Of a DNA stretch of 64,000 nt, positions 1 to 21,150 are shown piece after piece; position 1 is the stretch's first letter, and each line of letters starts with the position of its first letter. Origin of the DNA: Blastocystis sp. Blastoise (taxonomy: Eukaryota > Sar > Bigyra > Opalinata > Blastocystidae); NCBI GenBank assembly GCA_039096225.1, contig JBBPEB010000013.1, positions 337,501 to 401,500 of the forward strand, written 5' to 3'. The translations under genes were made by a program, and so were the position numbers. Below the pieces are notes generated by a model that saw nothing but the letters and a program-made list of their open reading frames with translations, was not told the origin of the DNA and did not search any database.

Positions 1-1189
1 TTGATGTACAATATGTACCTTATTCATCAGGCATATATAAAGAAAAAGGAATCACACAAAATTCTTTTTTTAAAAGAGCTCTAAGAAATTCAAAGAAAAA
101 CACTAGAAAAAAACAAAAATTTCCGAAGAAACAGAAAAATGAAACAACACAGAAGTGTTTTCATGTGTTCACACAGTGTCAGTATATATAGTCAAAGATT
201 TGTGTTTCTAAAAATAATTGAATCAAAGAATTCATTAATATAAGGCTATTCATAAAGTTTATAAATACCATGGGCTCATTGTTGACTACGTCACATTGAT
301 TTATTTGTTAAATATCATTGTTGCCTGTTTTATACATAGCATATAGGTTACTTCTATATAATTTCTATTTCACAGAATTCCATGAAATGAGTAGAAGTGA
401 ATTATTTTTTTGTATTAGGCAATTTATTTTAGTTTGTTGTTGCGAGTGAAATTCTGATGATGAAAGCATATGTTTCTGAAGTCTGAATATCTTCTAATGA
501 AGAGTTTCTCTTCCATTTCATGTTAAATATCAAGTAGAACGACGTTATTTGAAAGAAAAATTCTTTGTTTGGTGTTTATTATATATCAATTGAAATGTCT
601 ACAAATTTGTCATATGAATATTGATAAAAAAATGTTCTTTATTTAATTGATGACTTATAAAAGTTTTGGAATTTTTTTTATGATTTGAAATAAATAGAAG
701 ACTCCTTGTATGTATATATACATCAATAAAAATACATGTAGATATAATTATTCAAGAAAAATAGTGAATATTATTCGTTTAACTAACAACAACAATGAAT
801 AAAAAAACAAATAAATACATATATAAGAAAAAGAAAACCATAAAATAAAATTGGTTCTATTTGTTTTCATAGAAATAGCATTATAATATAATATTATATT
901 GTTTTAAAAGTTGTGATTTCAAAGATTCATATTCATCCTATGTATATATATATAAGTATATAGATGTAAATATATATATATGTATATATATGTTAATTAT
1001 AATATATATAAATACTAGTTCATTATTAAGTTGAAGATAATTCAATAATATCAATTGGCACGTGACATAAGGTTTGAACCACGTATCAGAATATTCCACG
1101 TGATTTGTAGCTAATAACATAGATATAATCTTTCTAATACATTTTATAGCTTCCTATATATAATAAAAGCATTATTATTATTATTATTA
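1..1189. other. Non-coding region downstream of SKI3
   Basis: AT-rich sequence beyond the SKI3 stop codon with no exon-like open stretch on either strand. The part nearest SKI3 (about 930-1189) is rich in TA runs and holds two CACGTG hexamers near 1060 and 1097, possibly in the 3' untranslated region. I see no RNA gene. Confidence 0.5.
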
Positions 1190-7572
<6,383 letters not shown>

Positions 7573-8422
7573 TTTTATTGATCAACAGCAGAAAGAAAGA
7601 AATAAAAATGTAAAAAAACGTTTAGTTGTAAAACAAGTAAATAATTGCGAGAAAAATATTTCTTGAAATAAAGAATTTGCTGGCAATTTATTTCTTGATA
7701 AAAAACATTTTTTTTTTTCATTCTAATTGATTAGATCAAGAAATATATTCATAAATGGCTTTTATTTAATTCATATTTTGCTTAAATTAAAGATTTTCAT
7801 ATAAAATATGAAAAAAGGTCACATGAAAAATAAGTGAATTGTATTAAAATTCTTTTTTTTTATGTTGAAAAGATTTATATATATATGAATCTTTGTTTTC
7901 AATTTATTGTAATAAAACTATGTTAAAATGAAAATAAACAATAACTAAAAATTGAGATAAAATACATCTTTTTACTATGGATTACAATTACAAATATAGG
8001 TGATATTATTTGATGATAGTTATTTCATGATTTTAAAGCAACTAGACAATAATTCATAAAAATGTCTATAAGTTAATAAATTTCCATTGTGCCCATATGA
8101 ATTAAGTTGTTAGAAAAGTGAATATACATGTTAGAAGTACATTCAAATGTGAAAGAGTTAGCAAAAGAGTAAAAATTGATGTTCACAAAAACATTACTGA
8201 ATTCCTAGAATAGAAACGACTCTATTCGCGATTATCCAGTGTTTTTCTCCAAAAAACTCAAGTATCCATGGAATAATAGAGAATAAACAAATGAATTAAT
8301 GTAATCTTCTGGAAGCTTTTGGAGTTTCTACGAATTTATTAAAGTAGATTTAGACATTTTTCTATTATTTGAAAAAGTAAAAAGCTTTATTTTATAGTAA
8401 AATAAATTATTAATATATAATC
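7573..8422. promoter_or_regulatory. Divergent intergenic region between SKI3 and MBF1
   Basis: 850 bases separating two divergent start codons, so it must hold both promoters. AT-rich with A and T tracts. No gene, and no regulatory motif I can name with confidence. Confidence 0.5.
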
Positions 8423-9090
8423 ATGAGTGCTGATCAAGATTGGAAACCAGTTTCTTGGAATAAACGTAATGAAAAGAAAGATGCTTCTCAAAAGAAGGCT
8501 CAAGTAACGAATGCCCTTCGTACCGGTAGCGCCGTCACATCTACTAAATTTATGGCTGGTAAAAATAGTAATGCTCCTGAAAGAATTGCTAGTTCCAGAA
8601 AAATTGAAGAACAAGAAGAAGATTTCAGTGTTAAACATGTATATATTTATAGTTTTATAACATTTCTTTAAATAATTGATAATTCATTATTTTTTTTTGT
8701 GTTAATTATTTGTTTATTATATATTTATATATTTAGGTTGATCTTCAATTAAGACTAAGAATACAAAAAGCTCGTTTAGAAAAGAAATTAACACAAAAGG
8801 AATTAGCAGTTGTATGTTTTTATATAAGAATATTATAAAGTTTTATTTTATTATTATTTTTTTATATAAATTCTAAATTATTTTTATTTTTTTTTTTTAT
8901 ATAAATTCTAAATAATTTTATTTTATTTTTTTTTTTTATATAAATTCTAAATAGTTTTATTTTATTTTTTTTTATATAGAAAATTAACGAGAAGCCTTCT
9001 GTTATTCAAGAATATGAATCTGGTAAAGCTATTCCTACTCCTCAAGTATTAAATAAATTAGAAAGAATATTAGGTCGTGTACGTTCTTAA
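8423..9090 (+). CDS. MBF1: Multiprotein bridging factor 1 (MBF1)
   Basis: Small transcriptional coactivator that bridges TBP and bZIP-type activators; in yeast it also acts on stalled, collided ribosomes. Exons 8423-8638, 8737-8811 and 8980-9090 join in frame to 133 residues (family usually 140-150). The N-terminal MBF1 domain reads [14 protein letters not shown]. It is followed by the Cro/C1-type helix-turn-helix: [20 protein letters not shown], then [19 protein letters not shown] and the final [13 protein letters not shown]. Both introns are GT-AG. It diverges from SKI3 and is followed 414 bases later by the HAD phosphatase on the same strand. Confidence 0.95.
8853..8979 (+). repeat. Tandem repeat in MBF1 intron 2
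   Basis: Three copies of a unit of about 40-50 bases containing TATATAAATTCTAAAT followed by a T-rich tract, ending just before the intron's ATATAG acceptor. Local duplication inside the intron. Confidence 0.75.
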
Positions 9091-9504
9091 ATGGAGGACT
9101 GCTCACTTTTTTTTTAATTTTTCCTTGTGCATTATTTTATATATAATACTATCTTCTTGTGTATGAATATATTTTAGCCTTTATTTCTTTCTGTTTTGCT
9201 AGCAACTGTGTCTATTATTCATTATTATTAGAGTGGGTTTTGTGATAAATGTTTTTTTATTAATAATACTTATCAATTCTTGCTGTTTTAATAAATATAA
9301 TATGTGTTTTGTTTCTTTGAGATTTGATAATCTCATAAACAATCGAATTTTTTCTCATTGGTTGGTTTTCTGAACAAAAATGAATAATTGAATGTTCATC
9401 ATCATTGACAAAACGTATGATAACAATCGTGTAAATACGGACTATTTTTTTTTCTTTTTTTTTGTGAGAAAAAAAAATCATTTGTATTTTCATAATTTAT
9501 TATA
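9091..9504. other. MBF1-HAD phosphatase intergenic region
   Basis: T-rich 3' region of MBF1 and presumed promoter of the next gene. No open exon and no RNA gene seen. Confidence 0.5.
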
Positions 9505-10721
9505 ATGGATAAAATGCAAAAGTTAACATTCGAACTAGCAAATAAGTATAAGGTTTTCCTTCTTGATTGTGATGGAGTTATTTGGAAAGGAAGTGAAGCT
9601 ATAAGTGGAGTTGCTTCTTCCATTAATTATTTGAAATCAATTGGAAAGAAGTTTTTCTATGTTACAAATAATTCTACAAAGACAAGAGAACAATTTGTTC
9701 AAAAGTTACGTGGATTTGGAGTAAATGCTGAATATAGTGAGGTTGTGACGTAAGTTTTTGTTATTTTCCTGTTTCTTAATAGATTTGATAAAATACTTAC
9801 GTTATTTACTGTATATAGATCTTCTTCTGCAACAGCTCATTATTTAAAGAATCAAGGTTTTTCGAAGAAAGTGTATGTCTATATAATTCTACTATTTCGT
9901 TAATAAGAAGAGTTCTTATTGATCTTTTTTAATAGATATTTTGTTGGTGAAATAGGTATTTCTGAAGAATTGAAGAAAGTAGGTATTGAGAGTTTTGGTC
10001 TTGAAGATACAAATAAAGAATTTAATTTACCAAATCTGAAGGAATTACCTGAAGATATAGGTTCTGTTGTTGTAGGATTAGATACGAAAGTTAGTTATTT
10101 AAAACTAAGTAAAGCAGTACAATATTTACGTGAAAAGGATGAAAACAATCAATATAAATGTCAATTTATTGCTACCAATACAGATGTCACTTTCCCTTAT
10201 AATGAAGGCAAAATTGTTCCCGGAGCAGGAAGATATTATTGTTTTTATTATGTTTTTTTTTTTATTATTATTATTATTCTTATTATTATTGTTTTTATTA
10301 TATTTTTATTATTATTGTTGTTTTTTTTAAGTTATTATTATATTTATTATTATTTTTATATAATATTATTATTCTATAATAATTATAATAATAATAATAT
10401 TATATAGGAAGTATTGTTAGTATTGTAGAATTAGCATCTGAAAGAAAAGCTGATGTTATTATTGGTATATATATATATTAAACTTTTTTTTTTTTTTAGA
10501 AAATAAAGGATTACTATTAATTCTATCTATATTATATATATATTGGTAAACCATATAATCATATGATTCGAATGATTCAGGAAGAATCTGGTTGTGATAT
10601 TCAAGATATGATTATGGTATATTTACTTCTTATTCTATATATATATTATATTTCTATTATAGGTTGGAGATCGATTAGAAACGGATATTCTCTTTGGAAA
10701 CCAAGTATAACTTTTATATTT

Positions 10722-10798
<77 letters not shown>

Positions 10799-10946
10799 GA
10801 ATCATATTTCTACATTATGTGTTTTAACGGGTATTACAAATATGAATATGATTGAAAAAATCGATCTTAATGATACAATTCAAATACCTTCGTATATTAT
10901 TGATTCCTTTGCTTCTGTAGGACAACTCTTCTCTAAAGATATTTAA
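9505..10946 (+). CDS. HAD phosphatase, PGP/PHO13 (4-nitrophenylphosphatase) family
   Basis: Cytosolic HAD-superfamily phosphatase of the phosphoglycolate/4-nitrophenylphosphate group, likely removing phosphate from metabolic side products such as 2-phosphoglycolate. Motif I LLDCDGVIW has nucleophile D21 and acid/base D23. Motif II is VTNNSTKTR (~53-61), the motif III lysine lies in GKPYNHM (~217), and motif IV is VGDRLETD (~241). Exons: 9505-9749, 9819-9872, 9936-10228, 10408-10464, 10546-10616, 10663-10704, 10800-10946, giving 302 residues, normal for the family. Two introns (10229-10407 and 10465-10545) lack the GT or AG end needed to keep frame; both lie between short direct repeats. If those junctions are not spliced this allele would be non-functional, but every catalytic motif is intact. 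Confidence 0.85.
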
Positions 10947-11726
10947 AACCTATTTATTTTATTCATATTCCTTATTATGTGTACATATATAGAAATATCA
11001 TCAAAAAAAGGATATTTTTTGTTTTATATATTTTCTTACCCATCATTATTAATTAACAACAACTAAACAAAAATAGATAATAAATAAATGACATAATTAA
11101 ACCGACAAATAATGAAAAAGTGCAAAAACAAAAGAAGAATTGGAAACAAGACAATAATTTACTTCTAAAAAGAAATAATGAAATATAAGATATAGAAAAA
11201 CGTAAAACCTAGAGTACATACTAATCACTATAGATATTTCTATAAATGATTACTTTATAATAAAAGGATTTATGTGATATCAATATATATAAATGTATTT
11301 TTTAAATAAAAAATATAAAGCAAAAAAAAAAAGAATTTAATAAAATAGGAAAAGCAGAAAAAAAAATAGTGACCATAAATAGAAAATAAAGACCAAGTGA
11401 ATATCATTTATGTAAAAATGGAAAAAAAGAAAAAAATAATTAAAAATAAATGATATACAACTTATAAATCAAAATATATTTCACAAAAGATAATAATAAA
11501 AGAAATAATTAAATAGAATAAAAAGAATATAAGAATAAAAAGGAACAAATGACAAGACTACCAACAATAATCTATTGTTCACATAGAGATGTTTATATAT
11601 AGATATATATAAAAGAAATATACATAATTAAATAATAAAGTTTAAAAAATACGCAATAGCAAGAAAAGGAGACGAAATAATTTATATATATTTTTTTTAA
11701 ATCATTTCTAAAAATATACAAGCAGT
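10947..11726. other. Convergent intergenic region, HAD phosphatase / 14-3-3
   Basis: 780 bases of A-rich sequence between two convergent stop codons. It should hold both 3' untranslated regions and polyadenylation signals (several AATAAA-like words). No gene seen. Confidence 0.5.
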
Positions 11727-12480
11727 TTACTGAATAAACTGTTTTCTCCATAACATAATATTACGTTTAATATAACTTATATAAGCTCTCGAAGTAGCAT
11801 CCATAACACATGTTTTTTGAGATTGTAAATCAACGAGTAATTCTAAACAAATCTTAATAGCTTGTTGATATTTATTATAATTTTCAGCAAGTAAACATGA
11901 ATAATCAAGAATTAAACTGATATATAAATCATTATTATGGCATTTAGGACTTAACTATATACATATGAATATAGATAATTATATTCAAAAAAAAATTATA
12001 TAAAAAGAAGAAACGATCAATAAATAAATATAGTTTATATATAAAAAATATATATACTTCAAGTGCTTCCCTATACATTCGTTGTGCATTATCACGTTCT
12101 TCAGGAACAAAAACAGTCAAATTACGATAATAATCACCACAAAGTTTCTTCCATAAAAATAAGTTTTGCTTATTTGTTTCTTCTTCAGCTAATGTGTTTA
12201 AAGTATGGATGACATGATAAAGTTTTTCTTTCATTCCTTCAATAATAGCATTTGTTTTTAAATCATCAGCAAAAGAGTTGCTTCTTTTCTTTAAGGAAAT
12301 AATATCCATACAGATATGATGTAATTGTGACTTCAGTTTCTGATAATAAGTTAAAGGTTCAACACCTTCAAGAATATAGGTATTTGATAAAGTACATAGA
12401 GTAGAGAGTTTTCGGGTAATTTCATCTATGAGCTCATCTTCATTTAAAATGTCTTGTTGTGTAGCGACCATAGTAAACAT
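11727..12480 (-). CDS. Divergent 14-3-3-like protein
   Basis: Exons 12058-12480 and 11727-11954 join in phase 0 to 216 residues; family members are about 245. Recognisable 14-3-3 helices: GDYYRNL matches the GDYHRYLAE region, then ERDNAQRMYREALELSP, and ISLILDYSCLLAENYNKYQQ matches the LNFSVFYYEI region. The C-terminus IKRNIMLWRKQF corresponds to the conserved RDNLTLW. The Arg-Tyr pair that binds phosphopeptides in helix E is here Arg-Asn, and the basic SWR region of helix C is not recognisable. Ligand binding may therefore be altered or lost, so it may act as a structural or regulatory relative rather than a standard phosphoserine reader. Translation could begin at the first Met or at MVATQQ three codons later. 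A Tc1 element sits about 160 bases upstream, in the presumed promoter. Confidence 0.75.
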
Positions 12481-12824
12481 GAATAGATAAAGAGTAAATC
12501 TGTTGATTAAATAACAATATATTTATCTTAAACTTTTTAGTTAAAATATATAACCAGAATCCATATAAGAAAAAAGCAGTAGTGTGTGTCATGTTAAGAC
12601 AAAAAAACGATTCTCTTTCATGATTCCACAGTTTCATTATACAATCAGTGCCAAAACCTGACAACCTCGGTTTTTTTTTTAAACTGGCGAGTTTTTCTTT
12701 GTTTTTTTTTTATTAAGTCATTTGTCATCAAAGGTTGTATTGACTATTAAAACAGGGAAACAAAACAAATAAGCGTCATGGAAAAAAATTTAAAAAACCA
12801 TTTTTTTGAATTGAAACACAAATA

Positions 12825-13838
12825 TTAATATCTTGTAAATCCACCATTATTGGCTATTACTGCCTCAATTCTTTTCGGCATTGATAAAACAAGCCTTTCA
12901 CATACATTTACAGGTATTGACCTCCATATCTTGTCAACTTCGACCTTTAGTTGACTCAAAGTATATCCGCAATGGGAATTTCTTTGTAATCTTCTTTTAA
13001 TATAGACCCAAAGATGTTCAATGGGATTAAGGTCTGGGGACTGTGGAGGCCAATCAATCACTGTAAGTTGAGCAGTTTTAAAGAAACTATTCATCTTTTT
13101 TGACTTGTGAATAGGAGCATTATCCTGTTGGAATACCATAGTTTTGGGGTCAATTTGCAATTTTTCCACGGTTGACGGAAGAGTTCGACCAAGAGTTTCT
13201 CCATACTTTAATGATGTCACATGACCATCAAGGACCTCCATTTGACCAGCACCATGTTGCGTCATACATCCCCAAATCATAATCGATTTTCCATCGTTTT
13301 TCATGGTTGGAATGATTTCTGACGGCTTATTTGGAGAACCAGGTTTCTTCCAATAGTATTCTTGAAAGGTTGATTGATGTGTTCTAATAGAACACTCGTC
13401 AGACCAGAGGACGTTTTCCCAGAAACTTATTGGCATATTTCGGTATTTTAAACACCAATCCAATCGGACTTTTCTATTTTTCTCCGATATGAGTGGTTTA
13501 TGAAGCTTCTTTTTGGCGACGTAACCAACAGCATGGAGTCCTCTAATAAAGGACCTTTTTGAGACATGAGTACCGGTTTTCTTTTGGAAGATATCCAATA
13601 AAACGCTAGAGTTCTCAGAGCTTTTTGGGACAATATTATTGATTTCTCGTAAATTAGAAGGAGTTAAAACTTGTGGTCTTCCACCTTTCTTAGTTGACTT
13701 GGACATATTGTATTGGGACCTTCTACGGGCAACAGTTCTAAGCGAACAATGAAAATGAATGGCAATCTGTTCATCCGTGTACCCGTCTCTTATCATCTTT
13801 CTAAACTCTCTTTCAGTTATAACGACGTATTTACCCAT
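12825..13838 (-). CDS. Tc1-family transposase (DD34E)
   Basis: Cut-and-paste transposase of the Tc1 group, 337 residues from MGKYVVITEREFRKM. The frame is open 24 codons further upstream, but this Met precedes the conserved helix-turn-helix and gives a normal length. The N-terminus has a paired-like HTH (GYTDEQIAIHFHCSLRTVAR) and the linker GGRPQVLTP. The catalytic residues are the first Asp in LWSDECSI, the second in FQQDNAPIHKS, and Glu in SPDLNPIEHLW. Exactly 34 residues separate the second Asp from the Glu. No intron, frameshift or stop, so the protein looks active. Codon use is somewhat less AT-biased than in neighbouring genes, consistent with recent arrival. Confidence 0.95.
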   Translation of the reverse strand: MGKYVVITEREFRKMIRDGYTDEQIAIHFHCSLRTVARRRSQYNMSKSTKKGGRPQVLTPSNLREINNIVPKSSENSSVLLDIFQKKTGTHVSKRSFIRGLHAVGYVAKKKLHKPLISEKNRKVRLDWCLKYRNMPISFWENVLWSDECSIRTHQSTFQEYYWKKPGSPNKPSEIIPTMKNDGKSIMIWGCMTQHGAGQMEVLDGHVTSLKYGETLGRTLPSTVEKLQIDPKTMVFQQDNAPIHKSKKMNSFFKTAQLTVIDWPPQSPDLNPIEHLWVYIKRRLQRNSHCGYTLSQLKVEVDKIWRSIPVNVCERLVLSMPKRIEAVIANNGGFTRY

Positions 13839-13947
13839 ACACAACTTATTTTTAAAGAATAAAACTATTTTTAAAGGGTTAAAAAAGGTCTCAGAGTAAT
13901 TGTGTTCCAATTAAAATTTCTGTTTTTCCAAAACCACTAATTATATA

Positions 13948-13965
13948 TTCTAGAAATTTCTAGAA
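13948..13965. promoter_or_regulatory. Perfect heat-shock-element palindrome in the Tc1 promoter
   Basis: TTCTAGAAATTTCTAGAA, four alternating TTC/GAA units at 5-base spacing, the HSF1 consensus. It lies inside a 28-base perfect palindrome at 13943-13970, about 110 bases upstream of the transposase start codon and within the element. Confidence 0.6.
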
Positions 13966-14067
13966 TATATTCTACATGTTATTACAATTCAAACAAAAAA
14001 AACCGCGTCAAAAAATTCCCCGTAACTATTGAAAACGATAAGGGTTGTCAGGTTTTGGCACTGATTG

Positions 14068-14907
14068 TATGTCTAAAAAAAAGGCGAGAACGCTTTGGTG
14101 CGTTTTCGTTATCTAACGTGACCCAAAAATATATCTAACGCGAAAAACGTGCCTACTAGTGTATATTTTGTTTTTTTTATTTTGTTTTATTTTAGTCAGA
14201 TGAAATAGTATTTTCTTGTCATTATTAAAGTATTATTTCATAATCATTCGTTATTTCGCACTGAAATAATATTAAACAAATAATATAACATCTATTTTAT
14301 TTATCGACAAGTTTTAATATATTATTTGAAACCAACTATACGAATTGCTTCAAAAGATGGCAATTTATTATTCAAATTATACATATTAAACTTGCTTATA
14401 TCATCACCCAATCTTACATTATATAAAGAAGGCATTGAAATTTATTATGTGAGTAAAATATCATTAAAATCAATATAATTATTATGGTATTCAAGGTATT
14501 ACAAAAGGAGATCCACTACAATTAGCTCAATGCATACTATCAAACATTATAGGCAACTATAAGAAATTATTTAGAAGAAAATAAGTCCATGAGAAAACAT
14601 ACATGCAATAAATTTAAAAAAAAACGTAATACAAATATTTTACATTTATTTTTAATAAGACTAGAAATGATATTTAGTTTCTATAAAATGGATAATCTAA
14701 CATCGTTGTAAAAGATATCACTATTTTGTACAAATATATCTCTGAAAATCTATATGACAAGACTTATAGTTTTCTTATGCAAAAAAAACTCTTCAACAAC
14801 AATGTATACAGTTTATAATTAGAAAAAACTCAAGAATTATCAGGTTTGTCATTATTTCAGAGTATTTCTTGTTTTTATATCATAATTCATAAATAAGATA
14901 AAAAGAA
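14068..14907. other. Region between Tc1 and the lipase gene
   Basis: 840 bases. Next to the element are GC-rich words by local standards: an AACGC...GCGTT hairpin near 14089-14105 and two ATCTAACG copies at 14111 and 14133. These probably belonged to the 14-3-3 or lipase promoter before Tc1 inserted. A possible broken gene fragment lies at 14329-14584 (listed separately). The remainder is AT-rich without signal. Confidence 0.5.
14329..14584 (+). pseudogene. Possible gene fragment of unknown identity
   Basis: Two adjacent stretches look coding: one translating as KPTIRIASKDGNLLFKLYIL and onward to KEGIEIYY (14329-14448), and one as GITKGDPLQLAQCILSNIIG to KLFRRK (about 14495-14584). A GTGAGT donor and a TTCAAG acceptor lie between them, but the canonical join puts the second stretch out of frame, and I see no start codon. 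No family recognised. It may be a truncated relic or a misread exon pair. Confidence 0.3.
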
Positions 14908-18288
<3,381 letters not shown>

Positions 18289-18590
18289 TTCAAAAATATA
18301 TTTATTATTATTAATTTATGTGAATCGCATTTTTTTTTCTTTTTCTTATATTCACTTTATTCTCTTCTTCTTATTATTTAGTTGATTTTTTCTTTTAAAA
18401 TATAAATTTGTTTGTTTTGTCAATAAATGATTTCTTTCCACTATGAATAAACAACAAGATTTTTAAAATGAATTGTGAACACTTAATTAACTATATCAAG
18501 TTTTATTTTATATCTTTAAAGTATCAATATATATATTATAATAAAAAAAAATTATATTTTAATAGAGTATGAAATAATAGAATATGAAGA
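18289..18590. other. Convergent intergenic region, lipase / VTA1
   Basis: 302 bases between two convergent stop codons; T-rich, with no gene or RNA signal. Confidence 0.5.
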
Positions 18591-21150
18591 TTAATTATAA
18601 TTAGCAAGAATTGTACCAACAGAAAATAAAGCATTTAAAGCATCAATAACTTCATCTGTTTGATCAGGAATAGCTATTAATTTATCAATACTATTTTGAA
18701 TATTATTCTTTAAATTAATGAAATCTTGTTGAGTCATATTTATCGTATTCCCTTGATTATTTTGATTTATTGAAGATACTTGAGATGGCATAATACTTGG
18801 AGGTACAATACCGTTATCTTGAACATTAATATTTAATGGAGTGTTAGGATTACTATTTGCAAGAGAAGGTAAACTATTCAAATCTATTACATTATTATTA
18901 TTATTCATATTATTATTCATATTCATATTATTATTATTATTATTCATATTCATATTATTATTCATATTCATATTATTATTTATATTATTATTATTATTCA
19001 TATTCATATTCATATTCATATTATTATTCATATTATTATTCATATTCATATTCATATTATTATTCATATTCATATTATTATTAAGATCAAGTCCATTTAA
19101 TCGGTTTGCTAATAAATCAATAGGATCACTTTCAGTTGAATTCAGCACTAATGAAGGATGCTGAAGTTGATTTTTAGAAGTATCAACAGATGATGGTATA
19201 GTATAAGAAGAAGAAGCAACATTAGAAGGGAAAAGAGGGATATTAGTTGCAGATGGATTCAAAGGAGTATTTACTGAAGGAAGATCTATATTTATAAAAC
19301 ATAATAATAATGATAATAAATATAATAATAATGATAATAAACAAAATAATAATAATAATAAATATAAAATAATGATAATAAACAAAATAATAATAATAAT
19401 AATAATAATAAACATAATAATAATGATAAATACATACCTTGATTAAGCATATTTGTAATATCCGTATCATTATCTAATGCGCTTAAAAGAGGGTCTAAAG
19501 ATAGATCTGAAGGATCAATATTATTATTGTTATTATTATTATTATTTGGTACATATTCAACAGCATTGCTATTCACAATATTGGGTATAACAGGCATAAT
19601 GCCATTTAGTTGAGGAGAAGAAGGAATATCAGTCGGTGCATTAGAAACAATAGATGGTACATTAGGAACAACAGTAACAGAAGATATATCTCTAGTCATT
19701 ATATTTTGATTTATATTATTCGATTCATCATCGTTAAATGCTGTTACAGAAATAGAGGGAACTATCCCAACGCCATTATACGTAGTAGGATTTGGTTTAT
19801 TAAGATCGTGAACAGAATTAGTATTTGAATTTGATTGAGGGACAACTGATGATGAAGAAGCAACATATACTATATATATAGAGTATATATAAAATATAAT
19901 AAAAACTTTTGAATTAATATATAATTAATGTTATAGATAAGATACCATTCTTTGACTCAGGATTAGGTTCAGATATGTTTTCCGAAGGAGTCTATATATA
20001 TATATATATTATAGTTAAAAATGTATGGATACATAAATATATAATTATATAAAAGAATAAATATAAATATATTTACATTAATAGTTTGAATAGGTTTTAT
20101 AGGTGTTACAGAGATAGGTATAGCAGGAGTAGATGCATTATTCGTATTAATAGTATTATTATTAGTAGTATTATTAGAATTAACACCAATAAAAGGGGAA
20201 ACAGTAGTAGCAGGAGAGGTAGTAGAAGAGGAAGGAGACAGGTTCATTTGAGATACTGGACGCTTTTCTATATTATAATATATCATTATTATATTTATAT
20301 TTATAAAATAATAAAAATATAATTATAATATAATAATAATATAAGCATAATAATAAATTGTTTAATATATTATAATTAATAATATATATACTAAGAATAC
20401 GTTTGTTGGGTATATTCTTTTGAGGATAGGTTTGACCCACAAAAGCATACTGGGCACATACCGATTTCCAACGACAATAATCTAGTTTTGAAAGACTCTA
20501 TAGAATATATATATGTATATATATATATAGAATAATATAAATTTATAGAATAATATAAATTTATAGAATAATTATTATATATAGAATAATATAAATATAT
20601 AGAATAATATAAATATATAGAATAATATAAATATATAGAATAATATAAATATATAGAATAATATAAATATATAGAATAATATAAATATATAGAATATAAA
20701 AATTTATAGAATAACAGATATATATACATCTCGAGAAAGTGGTCCAAAGATATCTTGAGTTTCAAATAATAATCCAGCTTGAGAAAATAAATATGCAGAT
20801 TCAATAGGAATAGATCCGAATCCTACAGCTTCATGAATTTCACATGATTGAAGAGCATTATTAGCATAATCATTTAAGATTTTTTTATAATCTTCATTAT
20901 CAAAGTTACAATAAGCTTTTGTATTTTGAATGTATTTCTTCAAAGAAAGAACAAAACTATTAATTTTCTGCTGTTCTTCAATCGGATATTTATCAATAAT
21001 ACTGATTGAAATCAAGCATGCTTTCTGTCTTAAACAGTTAGCAACTATCTCATCTGCTTTACAATCACCATTCTTTTCAATATCGACAGCTAATTTTAAA
21101 TAGGGACAGCACTCTTGAACTTGAGGAGGTACTATGATATTCTGACTCAT
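18591..21150 (-). CDS. VTA1: VTA1/LIP5-like activator of VPS4
   Basis: Predicted cofactor of the ESCRT-III-disassembling ATPase VPS4. Exons 20728-21150, 20392-20497, 20077-20267, 19946-19991, 19438-19869 and 18591-19285 join in frame to 630 residues, about twice the usual length. The first ~175 residues match the N-terminal Vta1 fold: PPQVQECCPYLKLAVDIEKN, then ADEIVANCLRQKACLISISI, and the helix ending KLDYCRWKSVCAQYAFVGQT, like the family's RKYAKWKA segment. The rest is a Ser/Pro/Asn linker with Asn-Met repeats (18895-19082). The normal C-terminal VPS4-binding helices are not clear; the last ~45 residues (NLKNNIQNSIDKLIAIPDQT to GTILANYN) are helical and may replace them. VPS4 itself is encoded at 51.2-53.2 kb. 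Confidence 0.65.
20520..20705. repeat. 18-base tandem repeat in VTA1 intron 1
   Basis: About ten copies of an 18-base unit close to ATAGAATAATATAAATAT fill most of the intron 20498-20727. Confidence 0.85.

Larger units (their letters stand above)
12642..14067 (-). mobile_element. Tc1-like DNA transposon, apparently complete
   Basis: 1426-base element flanked on both sides by TA, the target duplicated by Tc1/mariner elements. Its ends are perfect 25-base inverted repeats beginning CAATCAGTGCCAAAACC (12642-12666 and 14043-14067). It carries one uninterrupted transposase gene reading leftward and a heat-shock-element-like palindrome upstream of that gene. Intact ends and an intact DD34E triad suggest a recent insertion. 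It sits between the 14-3-3 start codon and the region upstream of the lipase gene. Confidence 0.92.
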
